Below are positions 33,493 through 41,686 of a DNA stretch of 64,000 nucleotides, in pieces. Source of the stretch: DASXAI01 sp963728985. Its GTDB lineage: Bacteria; Actinomycetota; Acidimicrobiia; Acidimicrobiales; Ilumatobacteraceae. Position 1 is the stretch's first letter. Each line of letters begins with the position of its first letter. The stretch spans positions 13,404 through 77,403 of the forward strand of contig CAVSME010000011.1 in the NCBI GenBank assembly GCA_963728985.1. Reading direction: 5' to 3'. Under the pieces are notes generated by a model that was given only the letters and a program-made list of their open reading frames with translations, made no database searches and had not been told where the DNA came from. The position numbers were made by a program, and so were the translations under genes.

Positions 33493-34227
33493 CTACTTCC
33501 GGGCGCTCAGACGCTCGCGCATGTCCGGGCCGGCGCCGGGGCTGTTGGCCCCCTCCCAGTCGAGCCCGGCCTGCAGGAAGTGCTCCTGGCTCTCGCGCGT
33601 GAGCATCTTGTCGGCGCGGCTGGTGAACCACGAGTTGGCGGCGATGGCGCCCGCCGACTCGGCGATCGCGGCGTCGAGCTCCTCGTCGGGCACGCACCGC
33701 ACGGCCAGCCCGATGGCCGCGGCCTCCGTGCCGGAGACGATCCGACCCGTGTACATCATCTCGCGTGCTCTGGCGATGCCGATGCGGCGCGGGAGGCGCT
33801 GGCTCATGCCCCACGTCGGGCTCATGGCCCACTTGCCGTGCGTGTCGGCGAAGCGGGCCGACTCGGCGGCGATGATGTAGTCGCACGCCAGCGCCAGCTC
33901 GAGGGCGCCGGTGTAGCAGTAGCCGTGCACGGCGGCGATGACCGGCTGCGGCAGGGCCTCGATCAGCAGCAGCGTCTCGGGCTGGTAGCGCGGCGACGGG
34001 GCGCGCTCGCCGGACTCGATCGCCTTGAGGTCGTTGCCGGCCGAGAACGCCCGCCCGGCGCCCCGCAAGACGACGGCGGCCACGGTGTCGGTGGCGGCGG
34101 CGAGGGCCTCCAGATGGGCGTGCAGCTCGACGAACAGCGCCGGACTCAGCGCGTTGAGGACCTCGGGCCGCTGCAGCGTGAGCGTCGCCACGGCATCCTG
34201 GTCCTGCCTGGTCACGAGTTCCGTCAC
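33493..34227 (-). CDS. enoyl-CoA hydratase/isomerase family protein
   Basis: A 244-residue crotonase-fold protein with oxyanion segments GRAFSAGNDL and HGYCYTGALELALACDYI and a catalytic region ADTHGKWAMSPTWGMSQRLPR. The conserved Glu residues of classical hydratases are not both evident (SPTWGMS replaces the typical PELG motif), so hydratase activity is uncertain. GTG at 34227 has GGGAGGG upstream. It is co-transcribed with the downstream epoxide-hydrolase-like gene; the pair suggests degradation of an epoxidised or unsaturated carboxylic substrate. Confidence 0.85.
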   Translation of the reverse strand: MTELVTRQDQDAVATLTLQRPEVLNALSPALFVELHAHLEALAAATDTVAAVVLRGAGRAFSAGNDLKAIESGERAPSPRYQPETLLLIEALPQPVIAAVHGYCYTGALELALACDYIIAAESARFADTHGKWAMSPTWGMSQRLPRRIGIARAREMMYTGRIVSGTEAAAIGLAVRCVPDEELDAAIAESAGAIAANSWFTSRADKMLTRESQEHFLQAGLDWEGANSPGAGPDMRERLSARK

Positions 34228-34308
34228 GATGCCCTCCCCAGGGTCGGCGTCGAGCAGACCCTAACGGTCGCACCGCGGCGAGGCCGCAGCCGCCACTACC
34301 GTGCGCCG

Positions 34309-35082
34309 ATGGAACGAGTCTCGATCCGGGGCGAGATGCTGGCCGTCCGCCGTGACGGCACCGGGCCCGAGCCGCTCGTGCTCGTGCACGGCTTCCAGAA
34401 CGACGCGTCGGCGTGGCAGCCACTCGTGGACCGGCTCGATCTCGATCGGTTCACCGTGGTGCGCTTCGACCTCGCCGGCTGCGGTGCCAGCTCCCGACCG
34501 GCCACGCCGGCGCGCTGCACGATCGACCAGTACGCGCTCGACCTCCTCGCCCTGTGCGACCACGAGGGCCTCGACCACCCCGTCGCCATCGGCCACAGCC
34601 TGGGTGGAGGCACGGTGCTGCGGGCGGCGCTCGGGCGGAGCGGGGCCTTCCGGGCGATGGTGCTGGTGGCACCCGTCTCGACCTCAGGCCTCGACTTCGT
34701 CCCACCCGAGCGCTTCGGCGCGCTGAGCCGTCCCACCCGCGAGCAGCAGGTCGAGCTGGCGCGCGCCGCGTTCCGCCACCCGCCGGCCGACCTCGGCCCG
34801 TTGATGGCGGTCATCGACCAGGCCAGTGCCGAGCACATCGAAGGCGCCGCCGGGTCCATGCGGAACTTCACGATCGCGCCGGATCTCGCCGGACTGGAAG
34901 CCCGGGTCCTGCTGGTGTGTGGCGACCGTGACAACCATGTGCCGGTGCGCAACCACCTGGCCACGTGGCGGGCCATCCGCCGCTGCGGCCTCCAGGTCTA
35001 CTTCGACGTCGGCCACGTCCCGTTCCAGGAGTGCCCGGACCGGTTCGCCGACGACCTCCTGCGGTTCGTGGACGGGCTCTAG
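34309..35082 (+). CDS. alpha/beta hydrolase
   Basis: A 257-residue alpha/beta hydrolase with HGFQNDAS (oxyanion), GHSLGGGTVLRA (nucleophile Ser), Asp in VCGDRDNHVP and His in DVGHVPFQE. The full triad is present, so it should be an active esterase or lactonase-type enzyme. The ATG at 34309 (MERVSIRGEML) has no ribosome site, and a -10-like TACCGT lies close upstream, suggesting a leaderless transcript. It is divergent from the crotonase operon (81 bases) and convergent with the small conserved protein gene at 35086. Confidence 0.87.
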   Translation: MERVSIRGEMLAVRRDGTGPEPLVLVHGFQNDASAWQPLVDRLDLDRFTVVRFDLAGCGASSRPATPARCTIDQYALDLLALCDHEGLDHPVAIGHSLGGGTVLRAALGRSGAFRAMVLVAPVSTSGLDFVPPERFGALSRPTREQQVELARAAFRHPPADLGPLMAVIDQASAEHIEGAAGSMRNFTIAPDLAGLEARVLLVCGDRDNHVPVRNHLATWRAIRRCGLQVYFDVGHVPFQECPDRFADDLLRFVDGL

Positions 35083-35085
35083 CAG

Positions 35086-35394
35086 TCAGTCCGAGGACGG
35101 GAGGGGCTTGGCGCCCTTCATCGGCAACGCCACCCCGTCGATCGACAGGGAACCGTCGCCCGCCTTCGTGACCAGCACTTCCAGCCCGCTCTCCTCGTCG
35201 GCGAAGCGCTTGCCCACGGCTGACGGCTCGGCGAAATCAGGGTTGACGGTGAGCCCGCTCGGGCGCTCCTCACCCTGGGGAACCATGGGATGACCCCCGC
35301 ACTCCAGCGTCTTGGGGCTCGAGGCCGCCCGTACCACGATGACTTCGGTGTCGCTCACCGCACTACGCCAGCGAGACCCGGATTTCAGCTCCAT
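35086..35394 (-). CDS. small conserved actinobacterial-type hypothetical protein
   Basis: A 102-residue protein with a conserved-looking core: WRSAVSDTEVIVV, then LECGGHPMVP, then GKRFADEESGLEVLVTKAG and a final GVALPMKGAKPLPSSD. I recall a family of similar small proteins with the CGGxPMVP motif in Actinobacteria but know no function. No signal peptide or membrane segment. Single Cys in the CGG motif. It is probably transcribed alone, divergent from the DUF3224-MarR operon. Confidence 0.7.
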   Translation of the reverse strand: MELKSGSRWRSAVSDTEVIVVRAASSPKTLECGGHPMVPQGEERPSGLTVNPDFAEPSAVGKRFADEESGLEVLVTKAGDGSLSIDGVALPMKGAKPLPSSD

Positions 35395-35474
35395 GTGACA
35401 ATGATCGCACGCGTTGCCTCCCGATCGGGAATGCGCCGCTCAGAGGTCTGGTCGGGTCCACGACCGGGAACATG

Positions 35475-35489
35475 TGTGTGAGTCACACA
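35475..35489. promoter_or_regulatory. palindrome TGTGTGA-G-TCACACA, probable MarR operator
   Basis: A perfect 7+1+7 palindrome lies 33 bases upstream of the DUF3224 start and just before its GAGGAGG ribosome site. MarR-type repressors bind such sites and usually autoregulate; the MarR gene is the second gene of this operon. Binding would block the promoter or the start of the transcript. Confidence 0.6.
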
Positions 35490-35507
35490 TCATGAGGAGG
35501 TCGCATC

Positions 35508-35903
35508 ATGACGACGGCCAAAGGCCAGTTCGAGCTGGCCTCATGGAACGAAGACACCTACGACGAGCTCGGCAGCGGGGGCAAGCTCACCCGCGCCAGC
35601 GTGACGCAGCAGTTCTCCGGCGACGTGACCGGTGCCGGTGCCGTCGAGTGGCTGATGTGCTACCAGGCCGACGGCACCGCCCGGTTCGTCGGCTGGCAGA
35701 AGGTCGACGGCGCCGTCGGGGGCACCGAGGGCAGCTTCGTGCTGGAGACGGCGGGCGACTTCGACGGCGGCCAGGCCACCGGGCAGTGGACGGTGGTGGC
35801 CGGCTCCGGCACCGGCGGCCTCGCCGGGATGACCGGCACGGGTCGCTTCGAGGCCCCGCACGGCCCGACGGCCACGTTCACCCTGGACTACCAGCTCGGG
35901 TGA
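35508..35903 (+). CDS. DUF3224 domain protein
   Basis: A 131-residue protein matching the DUF3224 pattern: GQFELASWNEDTYDEL, KLTRASVTQQFSGDV, GSFVLETAGDFDGG and TATFTLDYQLG at the C terminus. The family forms a small beta-barrel of unknown function, related in shape to allene-oxide-cyclase-like proteins. A strong GAGGAGG precedes the ATG. Its stop overlaps the GTG of the downstream MarR gene, so expression is coupled to its likely repressor. Confidence 0.88.
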   Translation: MTTAKGQFELASWNEDTYDELGSGGKLTRASVTQQFSGDVTGAGAVEWLMCYQADGTARFVGWQKVDGAVGGTEGSFVLETAGDFDGGQATGQWTVVAGSGTGGLAGMTGTGRFEAPHGPTATFTLDYQLG

Positions 35904-36436
35904 GCGTGGCGCCGCCCGGCGGCCAGGCCGAGAACCTGCTCGGCGCCTTCGGTCTGGCCATCGCCGATCGCATGTACCGGGGACTGGCCGACGCCGTCGA
36001 GCAGGGGCCGACCGGGGCCGCCGCCCTCTCGGCCCTCGACCAGTTCCTCCACGATCCCACGATCGACCTGCTGCGCCACGTGCTGGGGCTGACGCCGTCG
36101 GGCACCGTGCGGCTGGTCGACCGCCTCGCCGAGGCCGGCCTGGTGCGCCGGGGCCATGGGCCTGATCGCCGCTCGGTCGCCGTGACGCTCACCCCGGCCG
36201 GGCGGCGAGCGGCGCAGCGGATCGCCGAGTCGAGGCGGCGCGTCCTGCACGACGCGCTGGCCGTGCTCACGCCCGACGAGCGCCGCCAGTTCGGTGCCCT
36301 GGCCGGCCGGGTGCTGGCGGGGCTGGACCGGCCGTCCGGTGCGGCGGGCTGGATGTGCCGGCTGTGCGACCTCGAGGCGTGCGGCCGGTCCGGCGGCCAC
36401 TGCCCCGTCGCCGGACCCGACGCGCCGCACTTCTAG
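35900..36436 (+). CDS. MarR family regulator with C-terminal cysteine cluster
   Basis: A 178-residue winged-helix regulator: LTPSGTVRLVDRLAEAGLVRRGHGPDRRSVAVTLTPAGR is the recognition helix and wing, and the flanking helices form the dimer. After the last helix there is a C-terminal tail with C-x2-C-x4-C-x6-C (WMCRLCDLEACGRSGGHCPV), suggesting a metal or Fe-S site that could make DNA binding respond to redox or metal. GTG at 35900 overlaps the DUF3224 stop (GTGA). It likely autoregulates through the palindrome at 35475. Confidence 0.85.
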   Translation: MSVAPPGGQAENLLGAFGLAIADRMYRGLADAVEQGPTGAAALSALDQFLHDPTIDLLRHVLGLTPSGTVRLVDRLAEAGLVRRGHGPDRRSVAVTLTPAGRRAAQRIAESRRRVLHDALAVLTPDERRQFGALAGRVLAGLDRPSGAAGWMCRLCDLEACGRSGGHCPVAGPDAPHF

Positions 36437-36499
36437 CGTCGCCATCCCCGGATCGGCGTCCGACACCGACGTCAACGGTGACGCTCGGTGGCCGACATC

Positions 36500-36575
36500 G
36501 GGTGCGATCGCTCAATGGGTGCGAGACGACCCGCCAGGCGACGGAATCGGCACCCCTGACCCGATCCGCACCCAA
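36500..36575 (+). repeat. dispersed intergenic repeat, copy A
   Basis: It lies between the convergent MarR and GH1 genes, in a 280-base gap. Landmarks in order: GGGTGCGAT, TCAATGGGTGCGA, CCCGCCAGGCGA, GGAATCGGCACCC, then GATCCGCACCCAAA. The reverse complement of 44834-44896 has the same landmarks in the same order and spacing, so the two are copies of one element in opposite orientation. The element is itself palindromic (GGGTGC... against ...GCACCC, core CGCC-A-GGCG). The rest of the gap shows no gene. Confidence 0.7.
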
Positions 36576-36716
36576 AGCCGCTCGCCTCTTCTCACCCTTC
36601 GTGGCGACCGCTCGATCGGCGGCGCCGGGTGTCGACAAACGTGGAATCAGGGAGGTCCCTGGCCTCGGCCGCACGTCAGTTCGCGCCGCCGTGGTCGTCG
36701 CCAGTCGGGACCCCGT

Positions 36717-37907
36717 TCAGGAGATGACGCGCTCGGGGAGGGCGTTGGCCCGCACGACATCGGCCAGCCACCACGCCGACGGCTTGGGCGTGCGGGTGAA
36801 CGTGGCGCGGTCCACGTCGACGAGGCCGAAACGGGGTCCGTAGCCGTACGCCCACTCGAAGTTGTCGAGCAGGCTCCAGTACGTGTAGCCGCGCACGTCG
36901 ACACCGTCGTCGACGCAGCGCAGCACGCCGGCCAGCGCCGTGCCCACGAAGTCGACGCGCTGGTCGTCGTCGTCGGTGCCGATCCCGTTCTCCGTGACCA
37001 GGAGCGGAACCTCGCCCTCGGTGTAGGTCCACGCCCGCCGCAGGCACGCCTCGAGCGCCTGGGGCCAGTGCTCGTACCCCATCGGCAGGACGGGCACGCC
37101 CTCCTCGTTGCCCACGAGGCCGTCGGGGCCGACGCGCTCGCGCGTGTACACCTGCACGCCCAGGAAGTCGTCGCCCTCGGTGGCGTCGAGGAAGACGTCC
37201 TCCATCGAGCGCACGATCTGGTCGCGCTTGGCCTCGCCCCCGTCGACCGCTTGGTAGTCGGCCATCGACAGCGTGAGCCCGACGGGTACGTCCGGTGCGC
37301 CCGTGCGGATGGCGTCGGCCGCCTTCACGTGGGCCTCGCAGAAGTGGTCGCCGACCCGGCGGCGCACGGACGGCTCCCGCCGCCCCGGCGGGAAGACACC
37401 CGTCTGGTAGCCGTGGAGGGCCACGATGTTGGGCTCGTTGATGGTGCACGCCCGCCGCATCACCGGCGCCAGCGCCCGCGCCGCCCGCTCGCAGAACCGA
37501 GCGAAGGCGTCGACGGTGCGGGGCTCGGCCCAGCCGCCGCGAGCGGCCAGCCAGCGCGGCGTCGTGAAGTGATGGAAGGTCACCACAGGGTCGACGCCGG
37601 CCTCGAGGAGGGCTTCGCCGATGCGGCGGTAGTGGTCGAGGGCGGCCCGGGAGAACTCGCCTTCCTCGGGCTCGATGCGGCTCCACTCGATCGAGAACCG
37701 GTAGCTGCCGAGGCCGAGCTGGCGGCACAGGCTCACGTCGTCGTTCCATCGATGCCACGAGTCGCACGCGTCGCCACTGGGTTCGGTGCAGCCCGACGAC
37801 GGCGTGTGCTCCCAATCCCACCAGTCGTTGTTCCAGTTGCCGCCTTCGATCTGATGGGCCGCGGTGGCAGCACCCCACTCGAAGCCCACGGGGAACGAGC
37901 CCGTCAT
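36717..37907 (-). CDS. glycoside hydrolase family 1 (beta-glucosidase-like)
   Basis: A 396-residue GH1 enzyme. The N-terminal FEWGAATAAHQIEGG substrate site, general acid/base Glu158 in TINEPN, nucleophile Glu306 in LLVTENGIG, and C-terminal WSLLDNFEWAYGY are all present. It is slightly shorter than typical GH1 (about 440 residues) but complete at both ends. A retaining beta-glycosidase; aglycone unknown. No signal peptide, so cytoplasmic. Its ATG at 37907 overlaps the acyl-CoA synthetase stop (ATGA), an unusual pairing that suggests the glycoside releases an acid that is then activated to a CoA ester. Confidence 0.93.
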   Translation of the reverse strand: MTGSFPVGFEWGAATAAHQIEGGNWNNDWWDWEHTPSSGCTEPSGDACDSWHRWNDDVSLCRQLGLGSYRFSIEWSRIEPEEGEFSRAALDHYRRIGEALLEAGVDPVVTFHHFTTPRWLAARGGWAEPRTVDAFARFCERAARALAPVMRRACTINEPNIVALHGYQTGVFPPGRREPSVRRRVGDHFCEAHVKAADAIRTGAPDVPVGLTLSMADYQAVDGGEAKRDQIVRSMEDVFLDATEGDDFLGVQVYTRERVGPDGLVGNEEGVPVLPMGYEHWPQALEACLRRAWTYTEGEVPLLVTENGIGTDDDDQRVDFVGTALAGVLRCVDDGVDVRGYTYWSLLDNFEWAYGYGPRFGLVDVDRATFTRTPKPSAWWLADVVRANALPERVIS

Positions 37908-39544
37908 GCCGTCTGCACGCCGGCGGCGTCCTCCAGGCCGAGCATCGTGATGGCGTCCTCGCGCATCTTGAACTTCTGCACCTTCCCCGTCACCGTCATC
38001 GGGAACTCGTCGGTCACGTGCACGTACCTCGGGATCTTGTAGTGGGCGATGCGGCCCTGGCAGAACTGGCGCACACCCTCGACGTCCACGGCGGCTCCGG
38101 GCCGCGGCTTCACCCACGCCATGATCTCCTCGCCGTAGCGCACATCGGGGACGCCGATGACCTGCACGTCGAGGATGTCGGGATGGCCGTAGAGGAACTC
38201 CTCGATCTCGCGCGGGTACACGTTCTCGCCGCCCCGGATGATCATGTCCTTGCTGCGACCCACGATGTTCAGGTAGCCCTCGGCGTCCATGACGGCGAGG
38301 TCGCCGGTGTGCATCCACCCGGCGGTGTCGATGGCCTCGGCCGTCTTGTCCGGGTCGTTCCAGTAGCCGAGCATCACGGAGTAGCCCCGCGTGCACAGCT
38401 CGCCGGTCTGGCCCCGCTCCACCACCAGACCGGACGCCGGATCGATCACCTCCACCTCGACGTGGGGATGGACCCGACCGACGGTGCCGACCCGCTTGTC
38501 GATGGGATCGTCCGTCAGCGTCTGGGTGGACACCGGAGACGTCTCCGTCATGCCGTAGCAGATCGTCACTTCCTGCATGTGCATGTCGCTGATGCACCGC
38601 TTCATGACCTCGACCGGGCACGGTGATCCGGCCATGATGCCGGTGCGCAACGACGACAGGTCGTAGCGGTCGAAGTCGGGCAGGGCCAGTTCGGCGATGA
38701 ACATGGTGGGCACGCCGTACAGGCTGGTGCACTGCTCGGCCTCGACGGCGGCGAGCGTGGCGTCGGGCTCGAACGACGGCGCCGGCACGACGATGCAGGC
38801 GCCGTGCGTGGTGCACGCCAGGTTCCCGAGCACCATGCCGAAGCAGTGGTAGAAGGGCACGGGCACGCAGACGCGGTCCCGTTCGGTGTAGGCGCACCCC
38901 TCGCCGATGAAGTAGCCGTTGTTCAAGATGTTGTGGTGGCTGAGGGTGGCACCCTTCGGGAAGCCCGTCGTGCCGCTCGTGTACTGGATGTTGATGGCGT
39001 CGTCGAAGTTGAGCTCGGCCGCCCGCTCGGCCACGGCCGCCGCCGGCACCGACGCCGCCCGACCCAGCAGGTCGTCCCAGGCGGGCGTGCCGAGGAAGAC
39101 CACGACCTCCAACCCGGGCAGCTGCGGGCGCACCTCGGCCACCATGGCGGCGTAGTCGCTCGTCTTGTGCTCGGTGGCCGACAGCAGCATGCGGCAGCCG
39201 GACTGGCGCAGCACGTACTCCACCTCGTGCGTGCGGTAGGCCGGGTTGATGTTGACGAGGATGACGCCGATGGCGGCGGTGGCGTACTGCGCCAGCACCC
39301 ACTCGGCGTTGTTCGGGCTCCAGATGCCGACCCGGTCGCCCTTGGCCAGGCCGTAGGACAGCAGCCCACGCGCCACCCGCTCGACCTCGGCCAGCAACTC
39401 GCCGTAGGTCAGGCGGATGCCTTGGTGGCGCACGACCAGCGCCTCGGCATCCGGGAACCGGCGGGTCGTCTCGGCCAGGTTCTCACCGATCGTCTGACCG
39501 ATCAGCGGAACCCCCGATGCGCCGTGCGAGTACGAGAGCTCCAT
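37904..39544 (-). CDS. AMP-binding acyl-CoA synthetase
   Basis: A 546-residue ANL-superfamily ligase. P-loop YTSGTTGFPKGATLSHHN, A5 motif CYGMTETSP, A7/A8 TGDLAVMDAEGYLNIVGRSKDMI and the catalytic Lys in MTVTGKVQKFKMRE at the C terminus are all present. It converts a carboxylic acid, ATP and CoA to acyl-CoA. It resembles the medium/long-chain FadD or 3-methylmercaptopropionyl-CoA ligase groups. The start at 39544 has GAGAGG upstream; an in-frame ATG at 39562 adds six residues. It is translationally coupled to GH1, and an LLM flavin enzyme gene lies 59 bases upstream on the same strand. Confidence 0.92.
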   Translation of the reverse strand: MELSYSHGASGVPLIGQTIGENLAETTRRFPDAEALVVRHQGIRLTYGELLAEVERVARGLLSYGLAKGDRVGIWSPNNAEWVLAQYATAAIGVILVNINPAYRTHEVEYVLRQSGCRMLLSATEHKTSDYAAMVAEVRPQLPGLEVVVFLGTPAWDDLLGRAASVPAAAVAERAAELNFDDAINIQYTSGTTGFPKGATLSHHNILNNGYFIGEGCAYTERDRVCVPVPFYHCFGMVLGNLACTTHGACIVVPAPSFEPDATLAAVEAEQCTSLYGVPTMFIAELALPDFDRYDLSSLRTGIMAGSPCPVEVMKRCISDMHMQEVTICYGMTETSPVSTQTLTDDPIDKRVGTVGRVHPHVEVEVIDPASGLVVERGQTGELCTRGYSVMLGYWNDPDKTAEAIDTAGWMHTGDLAVMDAEGYLNIVGRSKDMIIRGGENVYPREIEEFLYGHPDILDVQVIGVPDVRYGEEIMAWVKPRPGAAVDVEGVRQFCQGRIAHYKIPRYVHVTDEFPMTVTGKVQKFKMREDAITMLGLEDAAGVQTA

Positions 39545-39603
39545 CGCCACCACCTCTCTCACCCCGAACGTCCGACACTACGCCGCCGCGGGACCCCGAT
39601 CGA

Positions 39604-40773
39604 TCAACCGTTGGCCTTCTCGGCCTCGTACCGGGCGGTGGCGATCTCCACGGCCTTGAGGTTGCTCTCGACGAGGACAGGGCGGGCCGACCGGGCCCGA
39701 GTGCGGGCGTCGGCCGTCGACTGGTGCTGGCCCTGGAACCGGGGAGCGACATGGCGGGCGAACAGGTCGAAGCTGCGCCACTTCGCCGCCGGCGGGGCCC
39801 AGTCGTGGGCCAGCTGCAGGTAGGCGCCGAACCCGCCATCGGACTGCTTCCACAACCGGTCGATCTGCTCCACGGCGTCGTCGGGCGTCCCAACGGTGCC
39901 GATGCCGCTCTCGTTCACGAAGTCGATGTACTCCTTCACGTTGGTGCCCTGACCCACGTCCATCTGCGGGAAGGCAGCGGTGTGCTGGAAGTAGTCGAAC
40001 CACGTGGCGATGCCGTGGGCCACGTCGGCGTAGGCCTGCTCGCGCGTCTCGGCCAGGTGCATCAGCCCCACGAGTCGCCACGCGTCTCGGTCAACGGTGA
40101 CGCCGTAGTGGGCAGCCCGCTCCTCCATCACCTGCCAGTGCAGGCCCAGGACGTCGAATCCGGCGGCCATCGTGGCCCCCACCGACAGCAGGCCGTGGCC
40201 GTAGCGCCCGGCCAGCCGGGGACCGGCCGGTGAGGCCACGGCGGCGATCGCGATCTCGGGGTGGGGATGCGTGTACGGGCGCAGGTGGAGGCGCGCCTCG
40301 TTGAGGGTCCAGCGGTCGTTGCTGAAGGTGACCGGCTCCTCGCTGCGCATCAGCCGGGTGATGATGTCGACGGCGTCCTCGAGCAGGTCGCGCGTCTGCG
40401 GCATGTCGAGTCCGATCATGGCGGCGTCGCTGGGCAATGCTCCCGGGCCGAGGCCGAGCATGAAGCGGCCCTTCGACAGGTGGTCGAGCTGGACGGCCCG
40501 CTCGGCCACCCACAGCGGGTTGTGGTAGCTGGCGCTCACGACGCCCGTGCCCAGCCGGATCGTGCGGGTGCGTTGGAAGGCGGCGGCGATGAAGATCTCG
40601 GGCGAGGCGATGATCTCGGTGCCGGCGGAGTGGTGCTCGCCGATCCACGCCTCGTCGTAGCCCAACCGGTCGAGGTGCTCGATCAGGTCGAGGTCCTGGT
40701 CGATCAGCAGCGTCGGGTTCTCCCCGGCCGGATGGAATGGCGCCATGAAGATGCCGAAGCGCATGCGGGTCAC
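39604..40773 (-). CDS. LLM-class (luciferase-like) flavin-dependent oxidoreductase
   Basis: A 389-residue luciferase-like monooxygenase: MRFGIFMAPFHPAGENP at the N terminus, WIGEHHSAGTEIIASPEI, LGTGVVSASYHNPLWVAERAVQLDHLSKGRFMLGLGPG (all classic LLM beta-barrel motifs). It uses FMN or F420. GTG at 40773 is preferred because GAGGGGG lies about 8 bases upstream; ATG at 40764 is the alternative. It probably belongs with the downstream acyl-CoA synthetase and GH1 genes as one degradation operon. Substrate unknown (alkanal, alkane sulfonate or terpenoid-type). Confidence 0.9.
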   Translation of the reverse strand: MTRMRFGIFMAPFHPAGENPTLLIDQDLDLIEHLDRLGYDEAWIGEHHSAGTEIIASPEIFIAAAFQRTRTIRLGTGVVSASYHNPLWVAERAVQLDHLSKGRFMLGLGPGALPSDAAMIGLDMPQTRDLLEDAVDIITRLMRSEEPVTFSNDRWTLNEARLHLRPYTHPHPEIAIAAVASPAGPRLAGRYGHGLLSVGATMAAGFDVLGLHWQVMEERAAHYGVTVDRDAWRLVGLMHLAETREQAYADVAHGIATWFDYFQHTAAFPQMDVGQGTNVKEYIDFVNESGIGTVGTPDDAVEQIDRLWKQSDGGFGAYLQLAHDWAPPAAKWRSFDLFARHVAPRFQGQHQSTADARTRARSARPVLVESNLKAVEIATARYEAEKANG

Positions 40774-40837
40774 GGTGCAGCCCCCTCGCTCATGGCCACG
40801 GTCCCCAGCGGCCGGGCTCGGGGCGAGCGTAGGCCGT

Positions 40838-41653
40838 TCAGGTCGTGGCCAGGAGCACGACGAAAACGGCGGCGTTGAGCAGCGCATGGGCCACCATCCC
40901 CGGCCCGAGGCGTTTGGTCAGCTGCGCGGTGGCACCGAGCACGATGCCCACGGCCGACAGGATGAGGATCAGACCGACGTTGCCCCACCCGTAGTTCGGC
41001 GAGGCGTGGTAGGCCCCGAAGATCATGCCCTGCAGCGCGATCGCCCCCGGCGGCGCGAGGCGCGACCGCAGGGCACTGAGGAGCAGCCCCCGGAAGAAGA
41101 GCTCCTCCACGAGCGGCGCGGCCACGACGGCGACGGCCGCCAGCATCAGGTACAGGCCGCGATCGTCGGACGCCGAGACACCCTCCGTGTTGCTGCGCAC
41201 CGGCAGGTGCAGGAGCTCCACCGCCAGGAACACGATGCGCTCGGCCTGCAGCGCGATGAACGCCACCGCCAGCCCCAGGGCGAGGTCGATCGGCCGGGCC
41301 CGGACGCCGAGGTCGGTCCCGATCCGACCGGTGCCCCACCGCCGGCTGGCGTAGAAGCAGAACCACGCCATCGGTCCGTACAGGGCCCCCGTGACGAGGA
41401 CCACAGCGGGGACGATGGGGAGGAAGCCGGCCACGACGGACGCCACGAGGTGCAGCCCGATCAGCACGGCGGTGATGGCGATGAGACCCCACAGGCCGGC
41501 CTCGATCGGCATGGTGGGAGCGGGCGTCGGCGGCGGTGTCGGCGTGTGCACCTGCCATGACCACGCCTGGCCGTCCCACCAGCGGTAGGTCGCGCGCTGC
41601 CACGGATCGAGGTACCAACCCGCCGGTGGCGCCGAGGGCGGCGCGAAGCTCAT
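40838..41653 (-). CDS. CPBP family intramembrane metalloprotease with N-terminal DUF2510
   Basis: A 271-residue membrane protein. The N terminus has a DUF2510 module (PPAGWYLDPWQRATYRWWDG), a Pro-rich linker, then about eight membrane segments. The CPBP/ABI motifs are VEELFFRGLL (Glu-Glu-x3-Arg), FGAYHAS and VAHALLNA, the metal-binding residues of Rce1-like proteases. DUF2510 modules often sit on the cytoplasmic face of actinobacterial membrane proteins. Probable role in intramembrane proteolysis or bacteriocin-type immunity; target unknown. Monocistronic, with no clear partner. Confidence 0.9.
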   Translation of the reverse strand: MSFAPPSAPPAGWYLDPWQRATYRWWDGQAWSWQVHTPTPPPTPAPTMPIEAGLWGLIAITAVLIGLHLVASVVAGFLPIVPAVVLVTGALYGPMAWFCFYASRRWGTGRIGTDLGVRARPIDLALGLAVAFIALQAERIVFLAVELLHLPVRSNTEGVSASDDRGLYLMLAAVAVVAAPLVEELFFRGLLLSALRSRLAPPGAIALQGMIFGAYHASPNYGWGNVGLILILSAVGIVLGATAQLTKRLGPGMVAHALLNAAVFVVLLATT

Positions 41654-41686
41654 GCCCCGCTGATGCTACCGACGGGTCCGGCGCCC

